7,375 nt of DNA from Isoptericola sp042668085. GTDB taxonomy: Bacteria; Actinomycetota; Actinomycetes; Actinomycetales; Cellulomonadaceae. The notes under the pieces were generated by a model. The model had not been told where the DNA came from and did not search any database. It was given only the letters and a program-made list of their open reading frames with translations. Positions 5,736-7,375 of this stretch are shown here, piece after piece; position 1 is the first letter of the stretch, and each line of letters opens with the position of its first letter. The stretch is taken from contig NZ_JBHVBO010000193.1 in NCBI RefSeq assembly GCF_042668085.1, positions 1-7,375 on the forward strand, given 5' to 3'. A program made the position numbers and the translations under genes.

Positions 5736-6693
5736 CGTCGCCCCGGAGCAGGGGGAGGCCCTCGACGCCGTCGACGGCTCCGACGCCCGGCCGGGGTTCG
5801 AGGTGCACCTCGACAACTTCACCGGCCCGTTCGACCTGCTGCTGTCGCTGATCGCGAAGCACGAGCTGGACGTCACCGAGGTGGCGCTCGCGGCCGTGAC
5901 GGACGAGTTCGTCGCGCACATCCGCGAGGCCGAGGCCGCGTCGCGCGCGGCGACGGCCCGCGGCGAGGAGCACCCGTCGTGGGACCTCGGGACCGCGAGC
6001 GAGTTCCTCGTCGTTGCGGCCACCCTGCTCGACCTCAAGGCCGCCCGGCTGCTGCCAGGCGTGGTCGAGGAGGACGCCGAGGACCTGGAGCTGCTCGAGG
6101 CCCGCGACCTGCTGTTCGCCCGGCTGCTGCAGTACCGCGCGTACAAGGAGGTCTCCGGGCTGCTCGCCGAGCGCCTGGAGACCGAGGGACGCCGCGTGCC
6201 GCGCTCCGTCCCGCTCGAGCCGCACCTCACGGCGCTGCTGCCGGAGCTGGTGTGGACCCTCGACGGCGCGCGCCTCGCGGAGCTGGCCGCCCGGGCGCTG
6301 GAGCCCAAGCCGCCACCCGTGGTCGGGCTGGACCACCTGCACGCCCCCGCCGTGAGCGTGCGGGAGCAGGCGGGCGTGGTGGCGCGCCGGCTGCGGCGCG
6401 AGCACGTCGCGACGTTCCGCGCGCTCGTCGCGGGGGAGGAGCGGCTCGTGGCGGTCGCGCGGTTCCTCGCCCTGCTCGAGCTGTTCCGCTCCGGCCGGGT
6501 GGCGTTCGAGCAGGCGACGGCGCTGGGCGAGCTCACCGTGCGGTGGACGGCGGGCGGCGACAGCGACCCGGACGAGGACGACGACGGCGTGCTCGCGGCG
6601 GGCTTCGAGGAGTTCGACGGGACGCCCGGGCAGGACGAGGGGACCGGCGCACCCGCCGCGGGCGGCGCCGGCGTGACGGAGGTCGTGGCATGA
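5719..6693 (+). CDS. scpA: Segregation and condensation protein A (kleisin)
   Basis: Kleisin subunit that bridges the SMC head domains and binds ScpB in the bacterial condensin, which compacts and helps separate replicated chromosomes on the nucleoid. The 324-residue product has the N-terminal kleisin domain beginning GFEVHLDNFTGPFDLLLSLI (residues 26-45), the helix with EFLVVAATLLDLKAARLL that follows it, a helical linker with the RLLQYRAYKE segment, and the C-terminal winged helix that contacts the SMC cap (LVAVARFLALLELFRSGRV, residues 243-261). Residues 277-324 are an acidic then Gly/Ala-rich tail. GTG at 5719 overlaps the end of parA by 17 bases and has GGGAG ten bases upstream (5704-5708); the adjacent GTG at 5722 is equally possible. 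The overlap implies translational coupling to parA. Ends in a 4-base overlap with scpB. Confidence 0.96.
   Translation: MVTPPDVAPEQGEALDAVDGSDARPGFEVHLDNFTGPFDLLLSLIAKHELDVTEVALAAVTDEFVAHIREAEAASRAATARGEEHPSWDLGTASEFLVVAATLLDLKAARLLPGVVEEDAEDLELLEARDLLFARLLQYRAYKEVSGLLAERLETEGRRVPRSVPLEPHLTALLPELVWTLDGARLAELAARALEPKPPPVVGLDHLHAPAVSVREQAGVVARRLRREHVATFRALVAGEERLVAVARFLALLELFRSGRVAFEQATALGELTVRWTAGGDSDPDEDDDGVLAAGFEEFDGTPGQDEGTGAPAAGGAGVTEVVA
6678..6682 (+). promoter_or_regulatory. Shine-Dalgarno of scpB inside scpA
   Basis: GGAGG with a 7-base spacer to the ATG at 6690. It is the strongest ribosome binding site in the window and fixes the scpB start even though the region is still coding for the scpA tail. 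Confidence 0.8.
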
Positions 6694-7375
6694 CGCAGCG
6701 GACGGGCGAGCAGGCGGGCGTCGTCGAGGCGGTGGCAGGGGCCGAGCCGGTGGCCGAGGCCGAGCCGGCGGTCGAGGTCGAGGTGGACGTCGACGACCTG
6801 CCGGGCGGGCTGGCGGCGGCGCTGGAGGCGGTCCTGATGGTCGCCGAGTCACCGGTGCCGGTCGAGCGGCTCGCGGCGGGCGTCGTACGGCCCGTGCCGG
6901 AGGTCGCCGCGGTGCTCGAGGAGCTGGCCGCGGAGTACCGGGGCGAGACGGGCGGGCGCCCGCGCGGCTTCGAGCTGCGCGAGGGGGCCGAGGGGTGGCG
7001 CATCTACTCGGCACGGGCGCAGGCCGACGTCGTGGGCGCCTTCGTGCTCGAGGGCCAGTCCTCCCGCCTCAGCCAGGCGGCCCTGGAGACCCTCGCCGTC
7101 ATCGCCTACCGCCAGCCCGTGACGCGCGGGCAGGTCTCGGCGGTGCGTGGGGTGAGCGTCGACGGGGTGGTGCGCACCCTCCTGGCGCGCGGCCTGATCG
7201 CCGAGACGGGCCAGGACCCGATGACGGGCGCCGTGCTGTTCGGCACGACGGGCGAGTTCCTCGACCGGATGGGCTGGTCGTCGCTCGACGCCCTGCCCCC
7301 GCTCGCCCCGCACCTGCCGGACGTGGGGGAGGCGATCGCCCTGGACCCGTCCTCAGGCGTCGGACGCGACGCCTG
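6690..7375 (+). CDS. scpB: Segregation and condensation protein B, 3' end at window edge
   Basis: Winged-helix protein that dimerises and binds the middle of ScpA within the SMC-ScpAB condensin. 228 complete codons are present. Residues 1-38 are an Ala/Val/Glu-rich acidic leader. Two winged-helix domains follow: the first from about residue 41 (AALEAVLMVAESPVPVERL) to about 115 with GFELREGAEGWRIY; the second from about 127 to 200 with the family hallmark AYRQPVTRGQVSAVRGV and VRTLLARGLI, then LFGTTGEFLDRMG. Residues 205-228 are a Pro/Asp tail as expected near the end of the family. The ATG overlaps the scpA stop as ATGA. The last two bases of the window are TG in frame, so a TGA stop could be completed by the very next base; otherwise the frame runs on. 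Missing sequence is probably very small. Confidence 0.96.
   Translation, partial: MTQRTGEQAGVVEAVAGAEPVAEAEPAVEVEVDVDDLPGGLAAALEAVLMVAESPVPVERLAAGVVRPVPEVAAVLEELAAEYRGETGGRPRGFELREGAEGWRIYSARAQADVVGAFVLEGQSSRLSQAALETLAVIAYRQPVTRGQVSAVRGVSVDGVVRTLLARGLIAETGQDPMTGAVLFGTTGEFLDRMGWSSLDALPPLAPHLPDVGEAIALDPSSGVGRDA

Noticed and set aside
4830..7014. Overlapping minus-strand frames of 568 and 454 residues opposite parA, scpA and scpB
   Set aside because: Both are antisense to well-conserved genes and have Arg/Ser/Ala/Pro-rich noise composition.

Overview
The window reads as ordinary chromosome from a very GC-rich actinobacterium. Codon third positions are almost all G or C, GTG starts are common, and the gene order (tkt and ctaB divergent; xerD, a ParA-type ATPase, scpA and scpB in series) is the actinobacterial one. 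The protein wording most resembles Micrococcales of the Cellulomonas type, but that genus-level guess is from memory of the families, not from a search.

Layout. Positions 32-2167 on the minus strand encode a full-length transketolase (tkt). Its end is followed by only 31 bases at the window edge, in which nothing can be identified. A 408-base non-coding region (2168-2575) separates it from the divergent ctaB (2576-3619), a nine-helix heme O synthase. After a 68-base GC-rich gap comes xerD (3688-4689), a tyrosine recombinase with all six catalytic residues. A 113-base gap with a dyad and a promoter-like hexamer precedes a ParA-family ATPase (4803-5735). This overlaps scpA (5719-6693) by 17 bases, and scpA overlaps scpB (6690 to the right edge) by 4 bases. 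The scpB frame is open at the last base and is probably at or very near its end.

Function. The left part is central metabolism and respiration: the non-oxidative pentose phosphate pathway, and heme O/A supply for the terminal oxidase. The right part is a chromosome-maintenance block. XerD resolves chromosome dimers, the ParA-type ATPase is an orphan (no parB or parS seen here), and ScpA and ScpB are the kleisin and winged-helix partners of the SMC condensin. The gene overlaps suggest that parA, scpA and scpB are co-transcribed and translationally coupled.

I found no mobile element, CRISPR array, tRNA, rRNA or defence system, and nothing that I would call a new biological system. The points worth a second look are modest: the orphan ParA with a changed Walker B motif, an insertion in the XerD catalytic domain, start-codon and leaderless-transcript questions, and acidic tails on ScpA and ScpB.
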